Assembly (NCBI GenBank): GCA_963971575.1
Contig: OZ020624.1
Span: 12,982,625-13,046,624, forward strand
DNA from: Liopterus haemorrhoidalis
Lineage: Eukaryota; Arthropoda; Insecta; Coleoptera; Dytiscidae
Length of the DNA stretch: 64,000 bases
Direction: 5' to 3'
Both the position numbers and the translations under genes were made by a program. Positions within the stretch are counted from its first letter, which is position 1. Each line of letters opens with the position of its first letter. Under the pieces are notes generated by a model. The model searched no databases. It was given only the letters and a program-made list of their open reading frames with translations, and was not told where the DNA came from. Below, piece by piece: positions 43,802 to 55,493 of this stretch.

Positions 43802-43835
<34 letters not shown>
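43801..43835. repeat. (TA)n microsatellite
   Basis: TA run right after the GT tract. Confidence 0.95.
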
Positions 43836-43838
<3 letters not shown>

Positions 43839-44350
43839 ATTTATTGTGTTGAAACAGTAACTGAATACTTTTTCCAAATGGATTACTCTTGTCGGAAGGA
43901 AAAGCAAGTAATATAATATCAAATTTAGATGAATTAAGATCAGAAATATACAATAATTGTGTTAATGAAATATAAAATGAAATTTCGAATTGCAAATTTA
44001 AAAGGCAGACGTTTTGACTGGAAGTTAACATATTAATCTGCTTCCAAAACTCAATGTCAAAAAACTTTTTCTTACAAATTCTTACATTAGAAACGATTTT
44101 TAAACAATGCAAGTGAATTTTCTTCGAAATTAACACAACACTCAATTTGTTCACTGGCTTTTACTGTTCAATGTTTTTATATTGCAATGTTTGCGATATA
44201 ATGCACAGCTGCCTGGTGTGCACGTGTGCCGGTCGGTGGTGGGATGTACCTAATGGCCCGCGAGAGGCGAGAGGGGTACCTACATGTCCGTAACTCGCTT
44301 CCGTCACTGCTCGATTGACAAACGTGCCCAAAGAAGTTATTCACTTCAAA
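43836..44350 (-). other. Unassigned stretch
   Basis: The minus strand (43865-44154) has a frame with ISKKIHLHCLKIVSNVRICK and LLNLQFEISFY. This could be the upstream part of PLE-A cut off by the microsatellite, but I cannot prove it. 44160-44350 is GC-richer and shows nothing. Confidence 0.3.
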
Positions 44351-44354
44351 AATC

Positions 44355-46486
44355 TGTAACAAATTTAGACGAGCTGAACGTCATTTTTTGTAACGAATAA
44401 TAAAATAAAATAAAAATCAATCAAAATCAACAATAATTAAAATGATCAAGTAGATGTTAGTTGATCTGGCAAGTAAAGCGTTATCCAAAATAGGAGGTTC
44501 CACCAAAAACGCATTCACTAGACCGGTTAGCGACTAGCTGGGTAAAGTTAGAGATTCTATTCTCAAGGACTGGGAGATGAAATTTTAACAGTCTATATTT
44601 ATTTATAAGGGCGCCATAAGTTTAGATTGACGTCACTAAACCGGAGATAAACTTAAATCTTTTTCTAGTAGAAGTAGTTCTTACCAATTATCCCCAAATC
44701 AAGATTAATACATTGTTACTCAAAAGGACTACCAAGCAATACTCGACAAATATGATATAAAGTAATCTTTATTAAAGAGTATCGTACATCATAAATTTCC
44801 ATAAAAAAAAAATAAAGAAAATGTGAGATTTAATAAATGAACTCGAAGTTAAACAGATTAGGCTTTCCAGAGTGGAAAGTCTAAACACACGAATACTGAA
44901 TCAATTCACAAATAATACAATAACTATTAATCAATATTGTCAAACAATTCGAGACTACGTCTCGATCTATCTAAATAATGTGGTAACAAAATTGTCAAAT
45001 AATAAGACCGGAGTCTTAACTTAAACTACATCAGATCAATTCTGAACTTAAATTCTAATCGAAATATCGAATGACCCAAAAATAACAAACAAAGTTTAAC
45101 TGTCATTACGACAAGTGAAATGGTACAATTCCTAACCACTAGGCTGTTTTAACTGTGATGCCGGAATGTAAGCATACAAGTACTATTATCTACGACGAAG
45201 GTTCATAAAATGAGACCTTTATTTACACCCTAGCCACTCGGCTAATTTAACCGCACGCCGGGATGCGAAACGCACAGGTTGCAATGGTAGGTACCAAATC
45301 GTAACGAACAATCCACGATTGTGTCAAAACAAGACGTTTACGAATCGAAATCAAAACAAATATTCGAAACGTCAAATCAAAATAGCACGTAACCCACAGG
45401 TACGGCTCGCAAATCAAAAACTATCCTTTCGGATGTATCCCTGATATAAAAGTGGTCGCTTGGGGAGAGAACGGATGCGATATCCCGTAACTGAACGATA
45501 CACAGTAACGTCAGACTACCTCCTTCCCCAAATGAACAATAATATATCTTCACTACTCTAAACCACGGACAACAAATGTACAAATAAACCGAAATCGTAC
45601 TAACACGAACCGAAATGTAACTCAAATTTCACTGACAAAATGGCTCTACGACAGTATTTGGAGAGACTAACCTTAATTACACTTAAATTAGAACCTGAGA
45701 GCTCTCCGACATAGATCTATTTAGAAAGTTAAGGTCGTTTGAACGTGGCAACAAACAAAACAAAAAAATAACTCGTTCACACTAAAATAAACACAAATAC
45801 ACGCCAAAAACGTGTGTCACAAGTTCTATAACCACGTACAAATGAGCTTAAAACTTTCGGTAAACACTTATCTGTATACAAGTCGTCTTCTAGATAACGA
45901 TTTTGCATAAAATATAACTACGGTTGAGTCTTCCAGATGCTCCAGTGAAACATTGCCTGATGTATCTCCGCTAGCCCCAAAATAACTCCAACGGAATAAT
46001 ATTTCGTCTCCCAGACAAACAACGGCTCTATAAATGCTTTTCACGTACTCAGCAGGGTACAATAACAGTTTCCAAATGATCCTACCGGTCCAAAATAACG
46101 CTAGAAAATTAACGAAAACAACTGATAACCATGTGCTATATCTTGAAAATGAAAAACTTACGCGTTTAGATGTAACACGCCTTCAATATGACAAAATGCT
46201 TATGTCAGTCGATGGAAGAACTATATCTCGATCCATTTATGCCTTTTAGTTGAATTAAATCCGGCCAGTTGAAGGGATGATCCAAGATAAGGTCGAACGT
46301 CGACCGCTCCGAATCGATGACAAGAACACAAGCCCCATTTTGTTTCTAAGCAATCTATTTTATCGATCCAAAGATCGGTTAGTTCACACGTTCTACATAG
46401 ATGGCAGCACTGGTATCAAAACCACTTCCACGCGTACAAAATTCAAAATTATAGAAATATTGTGTTACGAAATAATTTACGTAACA
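44355..46486 (-). repeat. 3' LTR of the long-LTR gypsy element
   Basis: 2132 bp, closely matching 52557-55329 except for the two additions in that copy. It carries a 14-bp extra piece TTTTTTGTAACGAA near 44388. Small open frames inside (for example 46034-46249) recur in the other LTR but have no coding traits. I regard them as incidental. Confidence 0.93.
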
Positions 46487-46500
46487 ATTCCCCCTTTACT
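46487..46500 (-). promoter_or_regulatory. Polypurine tract
   Basis: Minus strand AGTAAAGGGGGAAT immediately before the LTR start; the plus-strand DNA primer position of LTR elements. Confidence 0.75.
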
Positions 46501-47722
46501 TAACAAAGAGGACAACTACAAGTGTCCGATGACAATCTAAAATCTTCCAAGCGAAAGGTTTTCAAAATATCCTAACAGGATTTCAACATATTGGACGTTA
46601 AAGAAAGTCCTGAAGAACTGTCACAATCAACGAATAGGGGTCGAATTCGCACAAGGCGTCTAGACTCATGAATACCAAATTCAAAAGACTACTTTTCAAA
46701 ACTATCATTCCCTTTTTCCTTGCGGAAACCGACTGGTTATATCCCAAAAATAATGTATCGTCGCAATGATCCAAAATACATGTCAACCAAACAACTATAC
46801 AACACTGCGGTTTTTGCAGGAAATGCTAGAACACCCTACAAGCTAAATAACAACAACCCTCCAATCTATTAGAAATATCACAAATATTGATGGTAAAGAA
46901 AGTCAAGATCTCACAAGCTTCCATCATCAATAGGCTAAATGATAAATGTGTCGACTAAATCTGCACAAGGCAAAGGATCTCTGTGAGTTCCTATCAAAAA
47001 TACTAAAATCTGGGTTCCCTTTACGGAAATGATTAATGACTCCCAACTATTCAAATGAGCTATATCATCACTCTATCCAAACATTAGCTTCGAAGCATCT
47101 AACATCCACGGCCAATCAAGATATCGCTACATTTCTATGTGGCCAACCAATATCTAAATATTCCTGATCGAAAATCATCCAAATAAAACAAGTACTACCA
47201 AAATTGACTAACAGTCAAACAATATACAGATAGAGAGCAATCTCTTTCCAAAGCGTTTAAACGAATTTAAACTATCAAAAGTTTCAACCAAATAAGGAAC
47301 AAATCCTTTTTTTCCAAAATGTTTAAACGAATTCAAACAATCAAAAGTTTCTACCAATTAGAGACGAATCTCTTTTGCAAAATGTTTAAATAAATTTAAA
47401 CAATCAAAGGTCCAAATATTAGATACACCGTATCTAAACAATATCAAAGTTCACACTATCCAACCATTATAAAAATTGTGCTAACAAATTATCCAAATTT
47501 TTCTAAAATAATACTACTCTTACAACGTCTGAAATACAGCAAAGAGTTCCAACAATGGGTTCCAAAATTGTACAACAATATACCAACAATCCAAATATTC
47601 AACGATAGAGCTAACTAATGAGAAGCAAGTAAAAAAAATTAACAAGATATAAAATCAATCAAATTCAAAGTTTTTTTTTTCAAAAGCAAATATAAACAAT
47701 TTTGACAAGACGGTTCTGTGAT
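46501..47722 (-). other. Long 3' non-coding region of the gypsy element
   Basis: No coding similarity. A tandem repeat of about 65 bp lies at 47230-47410: three units around CAAAATGTTTAAACGAATT and CAATCAAAAGTTTC. The rest is plain AT-rich sequence. Confidence 0.7.
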
Positions 47723-50700
47723 TTAATCAGAGCCTATTCCGTCTGGATTAGGTTTAAGATCTTTAGCATGCCATACTCCACACGGTTTTCCATATTCGTC
47801 GCGTAACTCATACGTCCAAGGAGATAATCGTTTAAAGATCGTATACGGCCCTAAAAATTTAGGTGCAAAAGCAGAACTAAAATGTTTTGAGGCATCAGAC
47901 AGTGCATAATTCCTACGCGAAACCTGCACGCCTGGATCATATTGTATATCTCGTCTCCTTAAATCATACCGACGCTTACTAACTCCAACGGCATGTTTCA
48001 AACGTTCTCTAACTTTTCTATAGATCTCACGGAGTATTTGTCTACGTTCGTCTAAGTCTACATTGTTTTCAACGGTCTCCGGCACGCGATCTACCATCTC
48101 GTCCGGAAAAGCTATTTCACGTCCAAAATTCACAAAATATGGAGTGCATTTTGTACTTTCATGAACTGAAGTACGCAAGGCACAAGTCACCTTTTGTAAG
48201 TTATCTTCCCACTTACGTTGATCATCGCGCAGATAAGAACGAATACCCTGTTTCAACGTAGAGTGCGCGCGCTCCACTATATTGGCTTGTGCATGATAGT
48301 GTGCGTTAAATCGTAATTTGATGTTGTAGGTGGCTGCGAGCTTTCTAAATTCCTTGCTCTTAAATTGCGTTCCATTATCTAATACAATCGAATCTGGACT
48401 ACCAAATAACAAAAAAACATTATTTTCCAAAATTTTCACTGCGGCAGGAGCCGTAGCTTTTCTAACAGGAAATGTCAAAAGAAACTTGCTAAACACATCC
48501 ATAACTGTCAAAATATAATTGTATCCCGAAGTGGATTTTACCAAAGGTCCAACAAAATCAATACTAATCTGTTTCCAAGGGCGATCTACTATATAGCGAC
48601 TTGCCATTAAGCCAGCAGGTGCTTTTCTTTCAACTTTTTGTGCAATACAGGTTTTACACTTCCTAATATACCTAGAAACATCAGCATGCATATGCGGCCA
48701 ATAATACTGTTGTAAAATACGATGATAGGTCTTAAAAATTCCTAAATGACCCGAAGTAGGTGCGTCGTGCATCTTATTTAAAATTGTTTTTCTTTCAGAT
48801 CGGGGTATAACTCTTTTCCACTGACTCTCATCCGAGTCTAAACCCACGGTGTTGGTTTTCTGATAGCGATACAATTGATCTTGGTCGATTCTCCAATCAG
48901 GGAAACGTTCAGGAGTAATTTTAATTTTTTGTAACATACGACTATACCACGGACAATGAGGATACAAAATTCCTGTCTCTATTTTACACGTATTCAACAC
49001 AGGCACACTTCGACTAAGTGCATCGGGCACATGATGGTCACAACCCTTTCTATGTATGATTTTAAAGTCATATTGTTGTAAACGTATGGCCCATCTCGCC
49101 AAACGACCACAAGGATCTTTCAAATTATGTAGCCACACCAAACTATGATGATCGGTAATTACCGTAAAATGTGATCCTTCCACGTACGGACGTAACTTTT
49201 CTATTGCCCACAATACAGCTAAACATTCTTGTTCGGTAGTAGTATACTTTTGCTCTAAGCGGGTCAACGATCTACTCAAATAACAAATTACCTTTTCCCC
49301 TTCGTCTGTGGTTTGAGTTAAGACAGCGCCTAACCCGAATGACGATGCGTCAATTTGAATAGTAAAAGGCAAATTGAAATCAGGACAACTCAAAATGGGT
49401 GCCGAAATCAAACAATATTTAATCGCGTTCCACGCTCGATTACAATCTTCACTCCAGATGAACTTCACGGTCTTACGAGTGAGTCTGTTCAAAGGGGCAC
49501 AAACATCTGAATAAGAGGGAATAAATCTCTTATACCAACTAGCTACTCCTAACATTCTACGAACTTCTTTTGTAGTACGGGGGATCGGAATCCTCAAAAT
49601 TGCAGCTACTTTATCGGGATCAACCGATAAACCATTTACGTTAACAACATATCCTGAATACTTCAACTTGGGTACAATAAACGAACATTTTTCACGATTC
49701 AACGTGAAACCAGCATCAACTAATCGTCTCAATACTTCATTCAATATTTCCATGTGTTTTTCCAAAGTGTCAGCTATGATGATAATATCATCCAAATACT
49801 TAAAAACGTGCGGTTCCAATTCAGGTCCTAAAATTTTATCAATGAATTTCTGAAAACTAGCAGGGGCACTATGCAGACCAAAAGCTAAACGTTTAAATTG
49901 CCACAAACCTCTACCAGGTATGGTAAAAGCGGTAAACTTTTTAGAATCCTCCGATAACGGAATATTCCAATATGCAGACTTAATATCCAAACTCGAAATA
50001 TACTTTGCGTTTTTCAAGCGATCTAAAATGTTCGAAATATACGGTAGTGGGTAAGCATCTTTTTGTGTAACAGCATTTACTTTACGAAAATCTACACACA
50101 AACGAGAAGTACCATTCTTCTTCGGAACCATCAAAATTGGCGAAGACCAATCTGAATCTGATCGTTCAATAACACCTTCGGCTTCCATTTCGGTAATTTG
50201 TCTGTCAATCTCACGCTGAACAACGGGTGATACGGGATAATATCTCTGTTTGATAGGAGGTTGATGGGGATCAATCAGACGAATCTGATGCTCTACGTGC
50301 TTTGCACAGCCTAACCTAGTTCCCATCGCAACAAAATATTTATCAACCATTTGATCTAAAACAACGCGTTGATTGTCATCCATTAAATTAGGTGGAGTAC
50401 TAACCGAAGCTAACGATATAGGTGAATCATATGGAAGCTCACTAAATTTCCAACTACCACTACGTAAATCTGGGACTACTCCCATCTGCTTAAAGAAATT
50501 AATACCATAAATCAAACGATGCGGCAAATCAGGTACTACAAGTACTTCTATCCATTCTGTCTTTACAGCAATACTAAACGGAACTTGAATCGAACCAATA
50601 GCGGCGTGACGCTGACCATTAGCCACTGTACAATAAACTTGTTCAGTTCTATCTATCCTGAACCCTAAAGTTTTCAACTCTTTCCATCCTTCATAACCAA

Positions 50701-50884
50701 CTACTGTGCACGAAGCACCAGTATCTAATAATCCTAAAATAGTATGTCCTAAAATTTGGGTTTCTAAATAAGGTCTCTCATCACCACGGATATGCGATAA
50801 AATAAAATCTAAGATCGGATTTAAATTCGAATTGGCAGGCTGCGACCGATCTATTCGGGCTTGCCATGCTCTTTCCCCGAAGAA
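47723..50884 (-). CDS. Gypsy Pol: protease, RT, RNase H, integrase (intact)
   Basis: The frame is open from just after a TAG near 50886. Protease: GLLDTGASCTVVG. RT: VPKKNGTSRLCVDFRKVN, SLDIKSAYWNIPL, LAFGLHSAPASFQ and FKYLDDIIII. RNase H: IQIDASSFGLGAVLTQ, TTEQECLAVLWAI, VITDHHSLVWL. Integrase: H...H..C..C (HLGIFKTYHRIL ... CKTCIAQK), then core residues in ISIDFVGP, VLDNGTQF and NIVERAHSTL. A GPY/F-type end follows (KFLGPYTIFKRL). All catalytic residues are present. It overlaps the CCHC frame by about 17 nt in a different phase, so it is expected to be made by ribosomal frameshifting. Confidence 0.95.
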   Translation of the reverse strand, partial: FFGERAWQARIDRSQPANSNLNPILDFILSHIRGDERPYLETQILGHTILGLLDTGASCTVVGYEGWKELKTLGFRIDRTEQVYCTVANGQRHAAIGSIQVPFSIAVKTEWIEVLVVPDLPHRLIYGINFFKQMGVVPDLRSGSWKFSELPYDSPISLASVSTPPNLMDDNQRVVLDQMVDKYFVAMGTRLGCAKHVEHQIRLIDPHQPPIKQRYYPVSPVVQREIDRQITEMEAEGVIERSDSDWSSPILMVPKKNGTSRLCVDFRKVNAVTQKDAYPLPYISNILDRLKNAKYISSLDIKSAYWNIPLSEDSKKFTAFTIPGRGLWQFKRLAFGLHSAPASFQKFIDKILGPELEPHVFKYLDDIIIIADTLEKHMEILNEVLRRLVDAGFTLNREKCSFIVPKLKYSGYVVNVNGLSVDPDKVAAILRIPIPRTTKEVRRMLGVASWYKRFIPSYSDVCAPLNRLTRKTVKFIWSEDCNRAWNAIKYCLISAPILSCPDFNLPFTIQIDASSFGLGAVLTQTTDEGEKVICYLSRSLTRLEQKYTTTEQECLAVLWAIEKLRPYVEGSHFTVITDHHSLVWLHNLKDPCGRLARWAIRLQQYDFKIIHRKGCDHHVPDALSRSVPVLNTCKIETGILYPHCPWYSRMLQKIKITPERFPDWRIDQDQLYRYQKTNTVGLDSDESQWKRVIPRSERKTILNKMHDAPTSGHLGIFKTYHRILQQYYWPHMHADVSRYIRKCKTCIAQKVERKAPAGLMASRYIVDRPWKQISIDFVGPLVKSTSGYNYILTVMDVFSKFLLTFPVRKATAPAAVKILENNVFLLFGSPDSIVLDNGTQFKSKEFRKLAATYNIKLRFNAHYHAQANIVERAHSTLKQGIRSYLRDDQRKWEDNLQKVTCALRTSVHESTKCTPYFVNFGREIAFPDEMVDRVPETVENNVDLDERRQILREIYRKVRERLKHAVGVSKRRYDLRRRDIQYDPGVQVSRRNYALSDASKHFSSAFAPKFLGPYTIFKRLSPWTYELRDEYGKPCGVWHAKDLKPNPDGIGSD

Positions 50885-51148
50885 CTACATTTCTTACAGG
50901 TTTTCAACGTAACGTTAGGTGTATTACAACCGTAACATTTCTTTACAAATTTTTGTTTACAATCACGAACCGCATGTCCTGGTTCGCCACAATTGAAACA
51001 TTTAAAAGGTTTTCTAAGTTCGGGTGCTTTGTTGGATGAGGAAGAATCAAAACTACTGCGTGACCTAATACTCTCGGCTGAGTCTGATATGTACGCTAGT
51101 GTTGGCTCTAACGTAGCTTTACGTCTCGCGGATACAGGTGGTGTATAA
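50867..51148 (-). CDS. Gypsy Gag C-terminal CCHC frame
   Basis: In frame with gag after its TAA (51149-51151), this stretch encodes a CCHC knuckle (CFNCGEPGHAVRDC) and a Cys cluster (CYGCNTPNVTLKTCKKC). It ends at a TAG near 50867. It would be nucleocapsid. The TAA between capsid and nucleocapsid is either a recent nonsense mutation or a readthrough codon; the sequence cannot decide. Confidence 0.82.
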
Positions 51149-51150
51149 TC

Positions 51151-52197
51151 TTAAATATCGGCCCACGCGCGTTCTAAACGTCTACAAAGTTCTGTTAAAT
51201 GAGTTACTGAAGTTACTTCTACCAACGATAGTTGTTCTTGGAATCGAGGATGGATATTTTTTCGTAAAATAGACAATTTGGTGGAATCGGCAATTGTTAC
51301 ATCTAACCGCCTAAACAATGTTTCCATAACCGCCACAAAAATATCAATATTTTCTTCTGGACCCTGACATCTGGCCTTTATCTCTTCGAATAACTTCTCA
51401 TCGTAATTATGAGGTAAGAACACTTCTCTCAACTGACGAACGAGGTCGTCCCAATTATGAAATCGTTCACGGTTAGCCCTAAACCAAACCAATGCTTGAC
51501 CGCTAAACAAATCTACAGCGCAAGAAAATAACTGTGCTTTTGACACGTTACGAGGTTGTCTCAACTCTTCAACCCTTTCTAAGAATGTACCAAGCGACAT
51601 TTGTTTGACATCACCACTAAATGTTAGTCTCCATTGCGAAGGCAAAATACTCCTAGCTTTGCATGGACGCGGTGTTTCATTATCGTCGTCTGACTCGATA
51701 GAACTTAAATCTGAAGATGAGGATGAGTCTACGTGCGTTAGATCTAATACAGTACTACGTCTTGGTGTCGAGGTCTTAACTGATTTCTTACATTTGTCTA
51801 ATAAAGAAGCCCACACGGTAGTTAAACGGATTAATAAATTAGAACGCTTTTCTATTTGGGTCTCGTCTACAGCAATCATACGTTCAATACGTTCATGACA
51901 ATGAGCGGATTTACAAGAAATCTTTTTAAACTCTCCAGAGGTCTGGTTACCTTTAAATGTCCCTATCAAATTTCCTATTTCTTTCAAAGTAATCTCAATA
52001 GCAGTCTCGTCTTGAGCAAATGTAAACGGATACTTCGGTAGTCTAAACGATTTACTAATCTTTTGGGTTCTAATTAAACTGCGCAAAAGAGTACGCGATG
52101 TTCTAACATCTCTCTCCTCACTCGAAGCTCCACGAACTCTAAGTTCATATTCCAACTCAACAATACTCAATCTATCAATATCTAATTTAAAATCCAT
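51151..52197 (-). CDS. Gypsy Gag capsid frame
   Basis: 348 codons from MDFKLDIDRLSIVELEYEL. Residues 1-170 are helical and charged, with an Asp/Ser-rich linker (SSSSSDLSSIESDDD). The Retrotrans_gag-type capsid follows, with WRLTFSGD, LGTFLERVEELR, ALVWFRANRERFHNWDDLVRQLREVFLP and RCQGPEENIDIF. It forms the particle. The stop follows the last recognisable capsid helix. Confidence 0.92.
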   Translation of the reverse strand: MDFKLDIDRLSIVELEYELRVRGASSEERDVRTSRTLLRSLIRTQKISKSFRLPKYPFTFAQDETAIEITLKEIGNLIGTFKGNQTSGEFKKISCKSAHCHERIERMIAVDETQIEKRSNLLIRLTTVWASLLDKCKKSVKTSTPRRSTVLDLTHVDSSSSSDLSSIESDDDNETPRPCKARSILPSQWRLTFSGDVKQMSLGTFLERVEELRQPRNVSKAQLFSCAVDLFSGQALVWFRANRERFHNWDDLVRQLREVFLPHNYDEKLFEEIKARCQGPEENIDIFVAVMETLFRRLDVTIADSTKLSILRKNIHPRFQEQLSLVEVTSVTHLTELCRRLERAWADI

Positions 52198-52540
52198 GAT
52201 CCTAGCTAAGTAGAGACAAATTCGACAATACTATTTCTAAACAAAGTTCAATTCGAGTAGTAAAATTCAAAATTCTAACCAAAATATTCAAAGAATATGT
52301 TCCAAACTACCACTTGTTTGACAATATTACCAATTTTGAAAATAATTTTCAAATAATAAACTTCTATAAGTTATTAGTGAAATTCAAACCAATAAGTCAC
52401 AATATATTAAACAAAAGTCCAACCGTTAATTAAAATTTCAATTTTCGAAGGCCCCAAACTCAAAAGTGAAAAATATTAAGGAATAAATTCCTCAAATCCT
52501 CCCCTTACTAAAAGAAAACAATACTAGGCTGAGTTTGTTT

Positions 52541-52552
52541 GGTTGGGCGCCA
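52541..52552 (-). promoter_or_regulatory. Primer binding site of the long-LTR gypsy element
   Basis: Minus strand TGGCGCCCAACC two or three bases inside the 5' LTR. The interval 52198-52540 between it and gag is AT-rich leader with no visible feature. Confidence 0.75.
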
Positions 52553-53502
52553 AATTTGTAACAAATTTAGACGAGCTGAACGTCATAATAAAATAAAATA
52601 AAAATCAATCAAAATCAACAATAACTAAAATGATCAAGTAGATGTTAGTTGATCTGGCAAGTAAAGCGTTATCCAAAATAGGAGGTTCCACCAAAAACGC
52701 ATTCACTAGACCGGTTAGCGACTAGCTGGGTAAAGTTAGAGATTCTATTCTCAAGGACTGGGAGATGAAATTTTAACAGTCTATATTTATTTATAAGGGC
52801 GCCATAAGTTTAGATTGACGTCACTAAACCGGAGATAAACTTAAATCTTTTTCTAGTAGAAGTAGTTCTTACCAATTATCCCCAAATCAAGATTAATACA
52901 TTGTGACTCAAAAGGACTACCAAGCAATACTCGACAAATATGATATAAAGTAATCTTTATTAAAGAGTATCGTACATCATAAATTTCCATAAAAAAAAAT
53001 AAAGAAAATGTGAGATTTAATAAATGAACTCGAAGTTAAACAGATTAGGCTTTCCAGAGTGGAAAGTCTAAACACACGAATACTGAATCAATTCACAAAT
53101 AATACAATAACTATTAATCAATATTGTCAAACAATTCGAGACTACGTCTCGATCTATCTAAATAATGTGGTAACAAAATTGTCAAATAATAAGACCGGAG
53201 TCTTAACTTAAACTACATCAGATCAATTCTGAACTTAAATTCTAATCGAAATATCGAATGACCCAAAAATTACAAACAAAGTTTAACTGTCATTACGACA
53301 AGTGAAATGGTACAATTCCTAACCAATAGGCTGTTTTAACTGTGATGCCGGAATGTAAGCATACAAGTACTATTATCTACGACGAAGGTTCATAAAATGA
53401 GACCTTTATTTACACCCTAGCCACTCGGCTAATTTAACCGCACGCCGGGATGCGAAACGCACAGGTTGCAATGGTAGGTACCAAATCGTAACGAACAATC
53501 CA

Positions 53503-53866
53503 CGATTGTGTCAAAACAAGACGTTTACGAATCGAAATCAAAACAAATATTCGAAACGTCAAATCAAAATAGCACGTAACCCACAGGTACGGCTCGCAAA
53601 TCAAAAACTATCCTTTCGGATGTATCCCTGATATAAAAGTGGTCGCTTGGGGAGAGAACGGATGCGATATCCCGTAACTGAACGATACACGATTGTGTCA
53701 AAACAAGACGTTTACGAATCGAAATCAAAACAAATATTCGAAACGTCAAATCAAAATAGCACGTAACCCACAGGTACGGCTCGCAAATCAAAAACTATCC
53801 TTTCGGATGTATCCCTGATATAAAAGTGGTCGCTTGGGGGATGCGATATCCCGTAACTGAACGATA
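53503..53866. repeat. 187-bp tandem duplication in the 5' LTR
   Basis: Both units start CGATTGTGTCAAAACAAGACG and contain CTGATATAAAAGTGG. The second lacks about 10 bp (AGAGAACG region). The other LTR has one unit, so the duplication came after insertion of the element. Confidence 0.93.
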
Positions 53867-53915
53867 CACAGTAACGTCAGACTACCTCCTTCCCCAAATG
53901 AACAATAATATATCT

Positions 53916-54387
53916 AACTAAATTTTAATAGTTACTTAAAGACAAATAATATTGAATTAAATGATCTCAATAAAAAAAACATATTTAAAAAATGGACATC
54001 CTCACTTAATGCAAATGAAATTAAAGAAATATTTCAAAAATAAAATAAAATAAAATAAATAAAATAAATAACTTTATGTATTTCTACCTCTCTAATTCAC
54101 ATACTTGTACTTATGTATAAATATATATATATATATGTATAAATTAAAATGCATAGCAGATACATTTATCACCAACTACGCATATTTAAATTAAACTATA
54201 TTACCACGCGCTGAACTAAGTTCTTTGTGGGCTAACCTCTTGGAGGTTATAATTATTATTATTATTATAATATGGTACAAAATTGTATATATGTCTCCTA
54301 TGTATGTAGATATATTTCTATATTTCTGTATATGTATCTTGTACTATTATTGTTATTTATGATAATAAAACTATTAAACTATTAAAC
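53916..54387 (+). mobile_element. 5'-truncated non-LTR element 3' end in the 5' LTR
   Basis: A 5-bp duplication TATCT flanks it (53911-53915 and 54388-54392). The left part encodes a short C-terminal peptide ending SSLNANEIKEIFQK, common in CR1/RTE-like ORF2 ends. The right end is a repeat of ATTAAACT words after AATAAAACT, as in elements that end in microsatellites. The rest is AT-rich untranslated sequence with (TA)n. Confidence 0.8.
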
Positions 54388-55333
54388 TATCTTCACTACT
54401 CTAAACCACGGACAACAAATGTACAAATAAACCGAAATCGTACTAACACGAACCGAAATGTAACTCAAATTTCACTGACAAAATGGCTCTACGACAGTAT
54501 TTGAAGAGACTAACCTTAATTACACTTAAATTAGAACCTGAGAGCTCTCTTACATAGATCTATTTAGAAAGTTAAGGTCGTTTGAACGTGGCAACAAACA
54601 AAACAAAAAAATAACTCGTTTACACTAAAATAAACACAAATACACGCCAAAAACGTGTGTCACAAGTTCTATAACCACGTACAAATGAGCTTAAAACTTT
54701 CGGTAAACACTTATCTGTATACAAGTCGTCTTCTAGATAACGATTTTGCATAAAATATAACTACGGTTGAATCTTCCAGATGCTCCAGTGAAACATTGCC
54801 TGATGTATCTCCGCTAGCCCCAAAATAACTCCAACGGAATAATATTTCGTCTCCCAGACAAACAACGGCTCTATAAATGCTTTTCACGTACTCAGCAGGG
54901 TACAATAACAGTTTCCAAATGATCCTACCGGTCCAAAATAACGCTAGAAAATTAACGAAAACAACTGATAACCATGTGCTATATCTTGAAAATGAAAAAC
55001 TTACGCGTTTAGATGTAACACGCCTTCAATATGACAAAATGCTTATGTCAGTCGATGGAAGAACTATATCTCGATCCATTTATGCCGTTTAGTTGAATTA
55101 AGTCCGGCCAGTTGAAGGGATGATCCAAGATAAGGTCGAACGTCGACCGCTCCGAATCGATGACAAGAACACAAGCCCCATTTTGTTTCTAAGCAATCTA
55201 TTTTATCGATCCAAAGATCGGTTAGTTCACACGTTCTACATAGATGGCAGCACTGGTATCAAAACCACTTCCACGCGTACAAAATTCAAAATTATAGAAA
55301 TATTGTGTTACGAAATAATTTACGTAACAAATC

Positions 55334-55490
55334 AAACACAATCTTCAACATAACGGTCTGATACAGATGATGACTTCAATGTCGTCACTGAAAAATAGGA
55401 TGCAAGTTTAACAACCTTAGGCGTCTCTCCACTGAAATTTCAAAGTATTAATATTATTTTATTAATTTTTGTAACTACCCATATTATAGA
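55334..55490. other. No recognised feature
   Basis: Right flank of the gypsy element, AT-rich. Confidence 0.4.
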
Positions 55491-55493
55491 GAT

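Larger units (their letters stand above)
44355..55329 (-). mobile_element. Complete Ty3/gypsy retrotransposon with >2-kb LTRs, minus strand
   Basis: LTRs begin TGTAACAAATTT and end TTACGTAACA. AATC lies on both sides (44351-44354 and 55330-55333). On the minus strand: 5' LTR (52557-55329), primer site, gag (51151-52197), CCHC frame, pol (47723-50884), a non-coding 1.2-kb 3' region, a polypurine tract and the 3' LTR (44355-46486). Pol has no stops, so the element is young or selected until recently. A TAA in gag and two changes in the 5' LTR are the visible defects. Confidence 0.93.
52557..55329 (-). repeat. 5' LTR of the long-LTR gypsy element, with duplication and insertion
   Basis: Same as 44355-46486 apart from a 187-bp tandem duplication (53503-53689 and 53690-about 53866) and a 472-bp insertion (53916-54387). 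Removing both leaves about 2.13 kb. Confidence 0.93.

Noticed and set aside
45440..45475. TATAAAAG box in the long LTRs
   Set aside because: It is on the plus strand, while the element is transcribed from the minus strand.
46034..46540. 71- and 87-codon frames, repeated at 54877-55353
   Set aside because: They recur only because both LTRs hold the same sequence, and they lack motifs. Recurrence alone is not evidence of coding.
47280..47400. CRISPR-like spacing of a repeated word
   Set aside because: Three imperfect tandem units without unique spacers, inside a retrotransposon.
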